From assembly GCF_014451325.2 (NCBI RefSeq), contig NZ_JACSCH020000014.1, positions 183,072-247,071 on the forward strand: a stretch of DNA of 64,000 bases, given 5' to 3'. Below, in pieces: positions 8,202 through 16,640 of this stretch (position 1 is its first letter; each line of letters begins with the position of its first letter). Source of the DNA: Streptomyces sp. CB02980 (GTDB taxonomy: Bacteria; Actinomycetota; Actinomycetes; Streptomycetales; Streptomycetaceae). Made by a program: the position numbers and the translations under genes. The notes under the pieces were generated by a model. That model was not told where the DNA came from, searched no databases, and worked only from the letters and a program-made list of their open reading frames with translations.

Positions 8202-8723
8202 GTGGAGAACCACGGAGGTGGCCCCGCCCGGCAACCGTCCTACGAAGGAGTCTGGCGCTTCACCGCTGCCGCGGTCGACGTCTCCGTCCCGCAGGCCCGG
8301 CACGCCGTACGCGACCTGCTGGTCCGCCAGGGCGTCCCCGTCCATGAGGAGATCATGGACGGCCTGCTGCTGATCGTCTCCGAGCTGGTGACCAACGCCG
8401 TACGGCACGCGGCGCTGCTGTCCCCGGAGATAGCGGTGGAGGTGGCCATCGGGCCCGAGTGGATCCGGGTGTCCGTCGAGGACAACCACCCGTACCGCCC
8501 CAAGGCCCTCGAGGCGGACTACGGGCAGACGGGCGGCCGGGGACTGCTCCTTGTCCGCGAGATCGCCCAGGAGTCCGGCGGCGCGTGCGACGTCGAGCAC
8601 ACCGCGAGCGGCGGCAAGATCATCTGGGCGGCGCTGCCCCTGGCCCCGATGGCACCGGGGCCGGGAGCGGCGATCCACCAGCCGGTCGTCACCAGCCCCC
8701 GGACGGACCCGTCAGTTCCCTGA
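8202..8723 (+). CDS. ATP-binding protein, anti-sigma-factor-kinase-like (HATPase_c)
   Basis: This 173-residue GHKL ATPase domain has the N box LIVSELVTNAVRHA, a G1-like VEDNHPYRP region and a glycine box (TGGRGLLLVREIA), the pattern of RsbW/SpoIIAB-like serine kinases that are numerous in Streptomyces. Such proteins usually phosphorylate anti-anti-sigma factors or sequester sigma factors; no partner is adjacent. I favour GTG 8202, which has GAGGGTGGGA upstream, over in-frame GTG 8166, which has no ribosome binding site. The C-terminus is Pro-rich. The 3' end overlaps the convergent idi gene by 35 bp. Confidence 0.82.
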   Translation: MENHGGGPARQPSYEGVWRFTAAAVDVSVPQARHAVRDLLVRQGVPVHEEIMDGLLLIVSELVTNAVRHAALLSPEIAVEVAIGPEWIRVSVEDNHPYRPKALEADYGQTGGRGLLLVREIAQESGGACDVEHTASGGKIIWAALPLAPMAPGPGAAIHQPVVTSPRTDPSVP

Positions 8724-9318
8724 CCGCCGGACGCGCCGCGTCGAGCACCGTCATGAACCAGGCGGAGAAGGGCGCGGCGGCATGGCGTTCGGCCAGCTCG
8801 GCGGCGGTGACGAAGACGGTGTCCTCGATCTCCTCCGGGTCCGGCCGCGGCGCGGCCTGGACCAGGCCGACGAAGAGGTGGTTGAACTCCTGCTCCACCA
8901 GGCCGGAAGCCGGGTCCGGGTGGTTGTAGCGGACGGTGCCGGCCTCCGCGAGCAGCGTGGGCGAGACGCCGAGCTCCTCGAAGGTCCGCCGGGCGGCGGC
9001 GGCGAACGGCGCCTCGCCCGGGTACGGGTGGCCGCAGCAGGTGTTCGACCAGACGCCGGGGGAGTGGTACTTGCCGAGCGCCCGACGCTGGAGCAGCAGC
9101 CGGCCCGACTCGTCGAACAAGAAGACGGAGAAGGCGCGGTGCAGCAGCCCGGGCGCCTGGTGGGCGGCGAGCTTCTCCGCCGTACCGATGGTCGTCCCGT
9201 CCTCGTCGACCAGTTCGAGCATGATCGGCGCCGGGGCCTCGGACGGCTGGACACCGTTCGACATGATCTCCGGCATCTCCGGCGAGATCTGAGCCGCGGT
9301 GGCTGGTGTGGTCGGCAT
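8689..9318 (-). CDS. idi: isopentenyl-diphosphate delta-isomerase, type 1
   Basis: The 209-residue enzyme interconverts isopentenyl and dimethylallyl diphosphate, providing starter units for polyprenyl synthesis. Family landmarks are the metal/Cys region WSNTCCGHPYPGE, the Nudix-like helix AARRTFEELGV, EQEFNHLFVG and the C-terminal SAWFMTVLD. ATG 9318 has GAAGG 6 bp upstream; a second ATG at 9324 is in frame. The gene lies 11 kb from the hopanoid operon, whose product needs this isoprenoid supply. Type 1 Idi is not essential where the MEP pathway makes both isomers, so it probably balances flux. Confidence 0.94.
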   Translation of the reverse strand: MPTTPATAAQISPEMPEIMSNGVQPSEAPAPIMLELVDEDGTTIGTAEKLAAHQAPGLLHRAFSVFLFDESGRLLLQRRALGKYHSPGVWSNTCCGHPYPGEAPFAAAARRTFEELGVSPTLLAEAGTVRYNHPDPASGLVEQEFNHLFVGLVQAAPRPDPEEIEDTVFVTAAELAERHAAAPFSAWFMTVLDAARPAVRELTGPSGGW

Positions 9319-9470
9319 ACCCATCCTTCGCTTCGGTCCTCGCCCCGGTGGGGCCACCTCAGTCTGCCGTACAAAAGCGGCTTGTCCGTACTTCGGCGGC
9401 CGGACGTGGCCGCTCCCACCGCACCGGAGTACAACCGGCGCGGCGGGAGCGGAGTGACGACAGGGGGCGA

Positions 9471-10718
9471 CTAGACCCCGAAAGCCGCCGGATATGCGAT
9501 GGTGCCGGGCGGAACGGGCACGGAGTCGTCCAGAACGAGAGCCATCATGGCCTCGTCCGGAACCTCGAAACCTGGCTTGATTCCATACTCGGACGCCCGT
9601 ACGAACCCGAACTTCGGGTAGTACTCCGGGTGCCCCAGGACGAGCACGAGCGGCTCGCCCCGCAGCCGCGCGGCGTCGAGCACCGCCCGGACGACCGCCT
9701 TTCCGGCCCCCGTCCGCTGGTACGCGGGCGCCACCGCGACCGGAGCGAGCGCCGCCGCGGGGGCGCCGTCCACCAGGCAGCGGGTGATCAGGGCGTGCGC
9801 CGCGATGGAGCCGTCCGGGGCCTCGGCCACGTACGACAGGCCCGGGAGCCAGGCCCCGGGGTCCCGCCGGAGCGCGTCGACCAGCTCGGCCTCCGCCTCC
9901 GAGCCGAAGGCGGCCGCCACGAGCGGCCGGACCACCGAGGCCTCCTCGGCGGTCTCCGGACGGGTGCGCCAGCGCGGATCCGCGGGCCGCAGGACGAATC
10001 CCGCGTACCCGTAGTCGGAGCCGTGCTCGCGCCGCATCGCGATCTCTGCGCGGGCCCCCGCCACCGCCTCGGCCATACCGGGCACGGTGGTGTCCGCCGC
10101 GTCGGCGTGCGCGGCGAGCGGACCGTAGTACTCGGCCCAGTCGCTCTCGGGCTGGGGGACGGTCCCCAGGACGTGATAGCCGGCCGCGACCGCCGCCGCC
10201 GAGAGCTCGGCGACGGTACGGAGCGGGTAGTGCTCCTCCCAGAAGGCGCGGGCCGCCGGCCCGGGCTCCCCGGTGGTCCAGACGCACTCGGTGAGCACCA
10301 GGGTGCCTCCGGGTGCCAGCAGCCTGCGCCACTCGGCGAGCGCCCGGTCGAAGCCCAGGACGAAGACCGAGCTCTCGGCCCAGACCAGGTCGAAGGAGCC
10401 GTCCGGGAACGGCAGTGCGCCCATGTCGGCGCGGTGGGTGTGGATCGAGCCGTCGAGTCCGCGGTCGGCGGCGGACTGCCGCAGTTCCGCGAGGAACGGT
10501 TCGTGGAGATCGACGGCGGTCACCTCGGCGCCCGTCTCGGCCGCCAGGAGCAGCGCGGAACGGCCGGGGCCGCAACCCAGGTCGAGCACCCGCGGACGCT
10601 CGGGCAGCGAGCCGGTGAGCGCGAGGAGCCGACGCGTGGTGGCGTCGGAGCCGGGGCCCTGCCGCGGAAGACCGTGGTGCAGGGCGAAGAAGGAGTCGTG
10701 CGAAGCGTTGTCGGACAA
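9471..10718 (-). CDS. SAM-dependent methyltransferase / GNAT acetyltransferase fusion protein
   Basis: The 415-residue protein fuses two enzymes. Residues about 40-200 are a class I methyltransferase with motif I VLDLGCGPGRSALLLA, the acidic AVDLHEPF strand and WAESSVFVLGF. Residues about 262-390 are a GNAT N-acetyltransferase with RPETAEEASVVRPLVAAAF and the acetyl-CoA loop AVAPAYQRTGAGKAVVRAVLDAA, followed by HPEYYPKFGF, typical of the YhbS-like subgroup. Substrates are unknown. The start is TTG 10718, with AAAGGG about 9 bp upstream; no better ATG/GTG is available. A 23-codon ORF with its own ribosome binding site ends 67 bp upstream. Confidence 0.8.
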   Translation of the reverse strand: MSDNASHDSFFALHHGLPRQGPGSDATTRRLLALTGSLPERPRVLDLGCGPGRSALLLAAETGAEVTAVDLHEPFLAELRQSAADRGLDGSIHTHRADMGALPFPDGSFDLVWAESSVFVLGFDRALAEWRRLLAPGGTLVLTECVWTTGEPGPAARAFWEEHYPLRTVAELSAAAVAAGYHVLGTVPQPESDWAEYYGPLAAHADAADTTVPGMAEAVAGARAEIAMRREHGSDYGYAGFVLRPADPRWRTRPETAEEASVVRPLVAAAFGSEAEAELVDALRRDPGAWLPGLSYVAEAPDGSIAAHALITRCLVDGAPAAALAPVAVAPAYQRTGAGKAVVRAVLDAARLRGEPLVLVLGHPEYYPKFGFVRASEYGIKPGFEVPDEAMMALVLDDSVPVPPGTIAYPAAFGV

Positions 10719-10785
10719 CGTGGGAAACCCTTTGTGAGAGGGCTCCGGCCGACGACGTGACGGACCGGTGGGAACCGGGATCAGG

Positions 10786-10857
10786 TCAGCCGGAGACCCG
10801 GAAGCTGAGGAAGGACCGGGTGCTGCCGCTCGGGGCAGCCTCCATCGCGACGGTCAT
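10786..10857 (-). CDS. 23-residue leader-like peptide upstream of the methyltransferase-GNAT gene
   Basis: An ATG at 10857 preceded by GGAGAGAGGAGCTGAGG opens a 23-codon ORF whose peptide starts MTVAMEAAPSGS and ends SFRVSG. The ribosome binding site is much stronger than that of the following gene (TTG start). The peptide is Ser-rich, not hydrophobic, and has no Cys. A short hairpin (CCGGT-4-ACCGG, 10765-10778) lies between its stop and the downstream start, so it may work as a translated leader or attenuator. I do not recognise it as a described leader-peptide class. Confidence 0.45.
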   Translation of the reverse strand: MTVAMEAAPSGSTRSFLSFRVSG

Positions 10858-10915
10858 CAACCTCAGCTCCTCTCTCCACGCGTTCGTACGAAAAGGCTAA
10901 CAGGTGGCCCGGTTC

Positions 10916-11857
10916 TCACAGGCAGAGTTTCGCCTCGTGCTCCGCGTGCCCCACCGGCTCCAGCTGGAAGGTGCAGTGCTCCACGTCGAAGTGCGAGCCC
11001 AGGCACCCCTGGAGGGAGTGCAGCATCTTCTCGTGCCCGACCGAGTCGAGCGCGTCCTGGTCCACGACCACGTGCGCCGAGAGCACCGGCATCCCCGAGG
11101 TGATCGTCCAGGCGTGCAGGTCGTGGACGTCCTCGACGCCCGGCAGGGCCAGGATGTGGGCCCGTACCTCCATCATGTCGACGCCCTTGGGCGCGGCCTC
11201 CAGGAGGACGTCAAGCGTCTCGCGCAGCAGCTTGACCGTGCGGGGGACGATCATCAGGCCGATCAGGATCGAGGCGATCGGATCGGCGTACTGCCAGCCC
11301 GTGACCAGGATGATGCCGGCCGCGACGATCACGGTGACCGAGCCCAGAGCGTCCGCGAGCACCTCCAGATACGCCCCGCGCACATTGAGGCTGTCCTTCT
11401 GGCCCCGCATGAGCAGGGACAGCGAGATCACGTTGGCGATCAGGCCGATCGCCGCGACCGCGATCGCCAGACCGCCCTTGGTCTCGGCCGGCTCGAAGAA
11501 CCGCTGGATCGCCTCGTACAGCACATAGCCGCCGACGCCGAGGAGCAGCAGACAGTTGGCGAGCGCCGCGAGGATCTCGGCCCGCGCGAAGCCGAAGGTG
11601 CGGTTCCCCGAAGGGGGCCGGTTGGCGAAGTGGATCGCGAGCAGGGCCATCGCGAGGCCGACCGCGTCGGTCGCCATGTGCGCCGCGTCGGCGATCAGCG
11701 CGAGCGAGTCGGAGAGCACGCCGCCGATGATTTCGATCACCATCACGGAGAGCGTGATGCCGAGCGCGATGCGCAACCGGTTCTTGTACGCGGCCCCGGC
11801 CGTACCCGTCGGCGCAGGGCCGCCGTGACTGTGCCCGTGGTCGTGTCCAGCCCCCAT
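10916..11857 (-). CDS. cation diffusion facilitator family transporter (CzcD-like)
   Basis: The 313-residue inner-membrane protein exports divalent metals (Zn, Co or Cd) in exchange for protons. It has a His-rich N-terminus (GHDHGHSHGG), six predicted membrane helices, the metal site DAAHMATDAVGLAMALLA in helix II with the HxxxD pattern, and a second site in helix V. A cytoplasmic ferredoxin-like domain begins near residue 210 (EVRAHILALPGVEDVHDLHAW). ATG 11857 is preceded by GGAGGCCATGTC, whereas the upstream in-frame start has no such site. An imperfect inverted repeat about 75 bp upstream could be a metal-regulator site, but no ArsR/MerR gene is adjacent. Confidence 0.9.
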   Translation of the reverse strand: MGAGHDHGHSHGGPAPTGTAGAAYKNRLRIALGITLSVMVIEIIGGVLSDSLALIADAAHMATDAVGLAMALLAIHFANRPPSGNRTFGFARAEILAALANCLLLLGVGGYVLYEAIQRFFEPAETKGGLAIAVAAIGLIANVISLSLLMRGQKDSLNVRGAYLEVLADALGSVTVIVAAGIILVTGWQYADPIASILIGLMIVPRTVKLLRETLDVLLEAAPKGVDMMEVRAHILALPGVEDVHDLHAWTITSGMPVLSAHVVVDQDALDSVGHEKMLHSLQGCLGSHFDVEHCTFQLEPVGHAEHEAKLCL

Positions 11858-12295
11858 GACATGGCCTCCAGATCGTCTGTTCGTACGTGCCCCGAGTCGC
11901 AAGTCAACTACGGGTGGGGGGTATGTGCAACACGGTACTGAACACCGTTGTCATATGCTCTGACCTGCGGCGATGTAATCCGGACCGGTGGTGGCGGGAA
12001 GATGTCGCCGGGAACCGCGCCGGGGCGTCGGCCGGGGTCCCCGCCGGAGGCCACGGCCGCCGTTTTGTGAGGCGGGCCGCCGATCGCCCATGATGATCTC
12101 CACGGGACCACACGTGCCGGTGCGGACGCGGGTGGGCCCGGGGGAGTCCGGCCCGCAAAGCCTCGGTGAACTCACGCTCTGTTTCATCCGATAGCCTCAG
12201 CCGACGTGTCGCCGCCCCGCGCCGGGCCGCACCGCCGCGCTCGGGGCCGCCATGGTCCCGCCGGCCCCTCCGTCAGCTCCAAGGAGTGAGTTCGT
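11858..12295. other. divergent intergenic region between the transporter and the envelope-polymer operon
   Basis: These 438 bp carry no convincing gene. Near the left end, ACGGT (11932-11936) and ACCGT (11944-11948) form a small inverted repeat around ACTGAAC, embedded in partly palindromic flanks; it is a possible operator for the cation transporter. Near the right end, AAGGAG at 12281-12286 is the ribosome binding site for the gene starting at 12296. I could not pick a confident -10/-35 pair in either direction. Confidence 0.4.
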
Positions 12296-14092
12296 CTGTC
12301 GACCGCCATCCTCACCGGCCCGCCGGCACCCGGATCCTCGCTCGACGGAGATCTGCGGTCGCTCGGCTTCGACGTCCGGACCGCCGCCCGCCCCGATGAG
12401 ACCGGGGCCCTGCTCGCCGCGGTCCCCGCGGGCGAGCGCGTCGCGCTCGTCGACCCCCGGTTCGTCGGCCATGTGCACGCGCTGCGCCTCGCCCTCACCG
12501 ACCCCCGGTTCCCCGCGGCCGCCGCACCCGGCGCGCTCACCGTGCAGAACGGGGCCCGCCCCGCGCTCGCCCGCGCCCTGACCGCCGCCGCGGCCCCCGG
12601 CACCGACGGCGACGACCTCACCGGGACGCTCGCCGACGCCCTCGACGCCGATGGCGTCGCCGTGCACCGGCCGCAGCTCGGCACCCTCGTCGCCACGGTG
12701 CCCACCGACGCCGAGGCCCGCCACGAGGCCCGCGCCGCCGTGGACGCCGTCGACGACGAGGCCGTACGCCTCCGCTCCGCCGTGAAGGCCCACGACGGCT
12801 TCTTCACCACCTTCTTCATCAGCCCGTACTCGCGCTACATCGCCCGCTGGTGCGCGCGCCGCGGACTGACCCCCAACCAGGTCACCACCGCCTCGCTGCT
12901 CACGGCGCTGATCGCGGCCGGCTGCGCGGCGACCGGCGAGCGCGGCGGATACATCGCCGCCGGCGTCCTGCTCCTCGTCTCCTTCGTCCTCGACTGCACC
13001 GACGGGCAGCTCGCCCGGTACGCGCTGAAGTACTCGACGATGGGCGCCTGGCTCGACGCCACCTTCGACCGCGCCAAGGAGTACGCCTTCTACGCCGGCC
13101 TCGCCCTCGGCGCGGCCCGCAACGGCGACGACGTCTGGGCGCTCGCCCTCGGCGCGATGGTCCTCATGACCTGCCGGCACGTCGTGGACTTCTCGTTCAA
13201 CGAGGCCAACCACGACGCCACGGCCAACACCAGCCCCACCGCGGCCCTCTCCGACCGGCTCGACAGCCTCGGCTGGACCGTCTGGGCCCGCCGGATGATC
13301 ATCCTGCCGATCGGCGAGCGCTGGGCCATGATCGCGGTCCTCACCGCCGTCACCAACCCGCGGATCGTCTTCTGGGCCCTGATCATCGGCTGCGCCTTCG
13401 GGGCCTGCTACACCACGGCGGGGCGCGTCCTGCGCTCCCTGACCCGCAAGGCGAAGCGCACCGACCGGGCCGCGCAGGCCCTGGCGGACCTCGCGGACTC
13501 CGGGCCGCTCGCCGCGCTGACGAACCGGATCCTCGGCCGCACCGGCATCCTGATGCTGCCGCCGCTGGTCCTCGCGCTGATCGCCACGGGCGCGATGCTC
13601 GCCGCGGCCCTCGGCCGCCCCTTCGGGTCCGACCAGACCGTCGTCGCCGCCGTCTTCTACGTGGTGTTCGCCGGCGCGGCCGTCGCCCGCCCCCTCAAGG
13701 GCGCCCTCGACTGGCTGCTCCCCCCGCTCTTCCGGGCCGCCGAGTACGGCACGATCCTGATCCTCGCGGCCCGCTCCGAGGTGAACGGGGCCTTGCCCGC
13801 GGCCTACGGGCTGGTGGCCGCCGTCGCCTACCATCACTACGACACGGTGTACCGCATCCGCGGCGGCACCGGCGCGCCGCCCACGTGGCTGGTGCGCACG
13901 ATCGGCGGTCACGAGGGCCGCACGTTGCTGGTGACCGTCCTCGCCGCCCTGCTGGCGAGCCGTGGCAACGACTTCACCCTGGCGCTCACCGCCCTGGCGG
14001 TCACCATCGCGCTTGTGGTGCTCGTGGAGTCCATCCGTTTCTGGGTGTCCTCCGGAGCACCAGCCGTACATGACGAAGGAGAAACAGCATGA
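12296..14092 (+). CDS. CDP-alcohol phosphatidyltransferase / DUF5941 family membrane protein, apparent CTG start
   Basis: The 598-residue protein has an N-terminal soluble region (about 1-165) that may be a degenerate nucleotidyltransferase. It is followed by a CDP-alcohol phosphotransferase domain whose signature is complete: D-CT-DGQLAR with downstream G-AWL-D-ATF-D, then a C-terminal multi-helix DUF5941 region. Such enzymes transfer a phospho-alcohol from CDP onto an acceptor in the membrane. The reading frame is open only back to a TGA at 12287. The one start that fits AAGGAG (12281-12286, 9-nt spacing) is a CTG at 12296 giving (M)STAILTGPP; GTG 12473 would remove 59 residues. It overlaps the cytidylyltransferase by 4 bp. 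Confidence 0.78.
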   Translation: MSTAILTGPPAPGSSLDGDLRSLGFDVRTAARPDETGALLAAVPAGERVALVDPRFVGHVHALRLALTDPRFPAAAAPGALTVQNGARPALARALTAAAAPGTDGDDLTGTLADALDADGVAVHRPQLGTLVATVPTDAEARHEARAAVDAVDDEAVRLRSAVKAHDGFFTTFFISPYSRYIARWCARRGLTPNQVTTASLLTALIAAGCAATGERGGYIAAGVLLLVSFVLDCTDGQLARYALKYSTMGAWLDATFDRAKEYAFYAGLALGAARNGDDVWALALGAMVLMTCRHVVDFSFNEANHDATANTSPTAALSDRLDSLGWTVWARRMIILPIGERWAMIAVLTAVTNPRIVFWALIIGCAFGACYTTAGRVLRSLTRKAKRTDRAAQALADLADSGPLAALTNRILGRTGILMLPPLVLALIATGAMLAAALGRPFGSDQTVVAAVFYVVFAGAAVARPLKGALDWLLPPLFRAAEYGTILILAARSEVNGALPAAYGLVAAVAYHHYDTVYRIRGGTGAPPTWLVRTIGGHEGRTLLVTVLAALLASRGNDFTLALTALAVTIALVVLVESIRFWVSSGAPAVHDEGETA

Positions 14093-14826
14093 TCGGTCTC
14101 GTACTGGCAGCCGGTGCCGGACGGCGTCTGCGCCCCTACACCGACACGCTTCCGAAGGCCCTCGTGCCCGTCGACGGTGAGACCACCGTCCTCGACCTCA
14201 CGCTGAAGAACTTCGCCGAGATCGGCCTCACCGAGGTCGCGATCGTCGTCGGCTACCGCAAGGAGGCCGTCTACGACCGCAAGGAGGCCCTCGAGGCGAA
14301 GTACGGCCTGAAGCTCACCCTCGTCGACAACGACAAGGCCGAGGAGTGGAACAACGCCTACTCCCTGTGGTGCGCCCGCGAGGTCCTCAAGCGCGGTGTG
14401 ATCCTCGCCAACGGTGACACCGTCCACCCGGTCTCCGTCGAGAAGACCCTGCTCGCCGCCCGCGGCGACGGCAAGAAGATCATCCTCGCCCTCGACACGG
14501 TGAAGAACCTCGCCGACGAGGAGATGAAGGTCATCACCGCCGAGGGCAAGGGCGTCCAGCGGATCACCAAGCTGATGGACCCGGCCACCGCCACCGGCGA
14601 GTACATCGGTGTCACCCTCATCGAGGCCGAGGCCGCCGAGGAGCTCGCCGACGCCCTCAAGGCCACCTTCGAGCGTGACCCCGACCTGTACTACGAGGAC
14701 GGCTACCAGGAGCTGGTCAACCGCGGCTTCACCGTCGACGTCGAGCCCATCGGTGACGTCAAGTGGGTCGAGATCGACAACCACGACGACCTCGCGAAGG
14801 GCCGTGAGATCGCGTGCCAGTACTGA
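14089..14826 (+). CDS. sugar/polyol-phosphate nucleotidyltransferase (phosphocholine cytidylyltransferase-like)
   Basis: The 245-residue enzyme has the nucleotidyltransferase signature LAAGAGRRLRPYTDTLPKALVPV at the extreme N-terminus, the NNAYSLWCA segment typical of LicC-like phosphocholine/polyol-phosphate cytidylyltransferases, ILANGDTVHP for metal binding, and the C-terminal VKWVEIDNHDDL. I infer that it forms a CDP-alcohol for the flanking CDP-alcohol phosphotransferases. The alcohol phosphate could be glycerol-1-phosphate made by the next gene. ATGA overlap with the preceding gene and a 13-bp overlap with the next show tight translational coupling. Confidence 0.85.
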   Translation: MIGLVLAAGAGRRLRPYTDTLPKALVPVDGETTVLDLTLKNFAEIGLTEVAIVVGYRKEAVYDRKEALEAKYGLKLTLVDNDKAEEWNNAYSLWCAREVLKRGVILANGDTVHPVSVEKTLLAARGDGKKIILALDTVKNLADEEMKVITAEGKGVQRITKLMDPATATGEYIGVTLIEAEAAEELADALKATFERDPDLYYEDGYQELVNRGFTVDVEPIGDVKWVEIDNHDDLAKGREIACQY

Positions 14827-15875
14827 CCCGGCTGATTCCTTCACCGGTCGTCGTCGACATCCGCAGGGGAGCGCTGGACGACCTGTCCGCGCTCCTCGCG
14901 GACCAGCGGATCTCCAGCAACGGCAAGATCGCCGTCGCCATCAGCGGCGGCTCGGGCCTCAAGCTGCGTGACCACTTCGCCCCCGAGCTGCCCGGCGCCG
15001 ACTGGTACCCGGTCGCCGGCGGCACCATCGACGAGGCCGTGAAGCTCGCCGACGCCATGCGCGGCAAGCGGTACGACGCCGTGGTCGCCCTCGGCGGCGG
15101 CAAGATCATCGACGTGACGAAGTACGCGGCGGCCCGGGTCGGGCTGCCGCTGGTGGCCATCGCCACCAACCTCTCGCACGACGGGATCTGCTCCCCGATC
15201 TCGACCCTGGACAACGACAACGGCCGGGGTTCGTACGGTGTGCCCACCCCGATCGCCCTCGTCATCGACCTGGACGTGATCAGGGACGCCCCGGTCCGCT
15301 TCGTGCGCTCCGGCATCGGCGACGCCATCTCCAACCTCTCCGCCATCGCCGACTGGGAGCTCTCCCACGAGGTGACCGGCGAGCCCGTCGACGGCCTCGC
15401 GGCCGCCATGGCCCGCAGCGCCGGAGAGGCCGTGCTCCGCCACCCCGGCGGCGTCGGCGACGACGACTTCCTCGTCACCCTCTCCGAGGGCCTGGTGATG
15501 TCCGGCATCGCGATGTCGATCAGCGGGGACAGCCGCCCCTCCTCGGGCGCCTGCCACGAGATCAGCCACGCGTTCGACCTGCTCTTCCCGGCCCGCGCCG
15601 CCAGCCACGGCGAGCAGTGCGGTCTCGGCGCGGCCTTCGCCATGCACCTGCGCGGAGCCCACGAGGGGTCCGGTCGGATGGTCGAGACGCTGCGCCGGCA
15701 CGGGCTTCCCGTCACGCCGGAGGAGATGGGCTTCAGCGTGGACGAGTTCGTCCAGGCGGTGTCCTTCGCCCCGCAGACCCGGCCGGGCCGCTTCACGATC
15801 CTCGAACACCTCGAACTTTCCGACGACCAGATCAGGGACGCGTACGCCGACTATGCCAAAGCCATCGGTAGCTGA
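14814..15875 (+). CDS. iron-containing alcohol dehydrogenase family, sn-glycerol-1-phosphate dehydrogenase-like
   Basis: The 353-residue protein belongs to the dehydroquinate-synthase/glycerol-1-phosphate dehydrogenase (EgsA/AraM) branch of the iron-alcohol-dehydrogenase superfamily. The NAD-binding loop ALGGGKIIDVTKYAA, the substrate/metal segment ATNLSHDGICSPIS, and the two metal histidines in ACHEISHAFD and ASHGEQCGLGAAF are all present. The family reduces dihydroxyacetone phosphate to sn-glycerol-1-phosphate, the archaeal stereoisomer, which also occurs in a few bacteria. Next to a cytidylyltransferase and two CDP-alcohol phosphotransferases it probably supplies the alcohol phosphate. It starts at GTG 14814 inside the previous gene, and its end overlaps the next gene by 23 bp. 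Confidence 0.82.
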   Translation: MPVLTRLIPSPVVVDIRRGALDDLSALLADQRISSNGKIAVAISGGSGLKLRDHFAPELPGADWYPVAGGTIDEAVKLADAMRGKRYDAVVALGGGKIIDVTKYAAARVGLPLVAIATNLSHDGICSPISTLDNDNGRGSYGVPTPIALVIDLDVIRDAPVRFVRSGIGDAISNLSAIADWELSHEVTGEPVDGLAAAMARSAGEAVLRHPGGVGDDDFLVTLSEGLVMSGIAMSISGDSRPSSGACHEISHAFDLLFPARAASHGEQCGLGAAFAMHLRGAHEGSGRMVETLRRHGLPVTPEEMGFSVDEFVQAVSFAPQTRPGRFTILEHLELSDDQIRDAYADYAKAIGS

Positions 15876-16632
15876 GCTCCGCCCGGTCGTCCACCCCCCG
15901 GGTGTGAAGGACCGGCGCAGCGGAGAGCACTGGGGCGGCCGCCTGTACATGCGGGAGATCTCGCTCAGGATCACCCGGCGGCTCGTCGGCACCAGGATCA
16001 CGCCGAACCAGCTCACGTACGTGATGACCCTCGCGGGCGTCCTCGCGGCACCGGCCCTGCTGGTGCCCGGGATCCCCGGGGCGCTGCTCGGCGCGCTCAT
16101 GGTCCAGCTCTACCTGCTGCTCGACTGCGTCGACGGCGAGGTGGCCCGCTGGAAGAAGCAGTTCTCGCTGGCCGGCGTGTACCTGGACCGGGTCGGCGCC
16201 TACCTGTGCGACGCGGCGGTGCTCGTCGGCTTCGGCCTGCGCGCCGCCGACCTGTGGGGCTCGGGCCGGATCGACTGGCTCTGGGCCTTCCTCGGCACCC
16301 TGGCCGCCCTCGGCGCCATCCTGATCAAGGCCGAGACCGACCTCGTCGGCGTCGCCCGGCACCAGGGCGGTCTGCCGCCGGTCAAGGAGTCGGCCTCCGA
16401 GCCGCGCTCCTCCGGCATGGCGCTGGCCCGCCGGGCGGCCGGTGCGCTGAAGTTCCACCGGCTCGTCCTCGGCATCGAGGCCTCGCTGCTCATCGTGGTC
16501 CTGGCCATCGCGGACCAGGTCAGGGGCGACCTCTTCTTCACCCGTCTCGGTGTCGCCGTCCTCGCCGGCATCGCGCTGCTCCAGACCGTGCTGCACCTCG
16601 TATCGATCATGGTTTCGAGCAGGCTGAAGTGA
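15853..16632 (+). CDS. CDP-alcohol phosphatidyltransferase family protein with altered signature
   Basis: This 259-residue membrane protein with about six helices carries most of the CDP-alcohol phosphotransferase signature: D-CV-DGEVAR-n8-G-VYL-D. The last Asp of the consensus (four residues after the LD aspartate) is Ala (LDRVGAYLCD). That residue is the proposed catalytic base in characterised members, so activity may be altered or rely on the Asp four residues further on. The upstream DUF5941 protein keeps all the aspartates. The gene overlaps the dehydrogenase gene by 23 bp, and the glycosyltransferase follows immediately. Confidence 0.85.
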   Translation: MPKPSVAELRPVVHPPGVKDRRSGEHWGGRLYMREISLRITRRLVGTRITPNQLTYVMTLAGVLAAPALLVPGIPGALLGALMVQLYLLLDCVDGEVARWKKQFSLAGVYLDRVGAYLCDAAVLVGFGLRAADLWGSGRIDWLWAFLGTLAALGAILIKAETDLVGVARHQGGLPPVKESASEPRSSGMALARRAAGALKFHRLVLGIEASLLIVVLAIADQVRGDLFFTRLGVAVLAGIALLQTVLHLVSIMVSSRLK

Positions 16633-16640
16633 GGCCGGCC

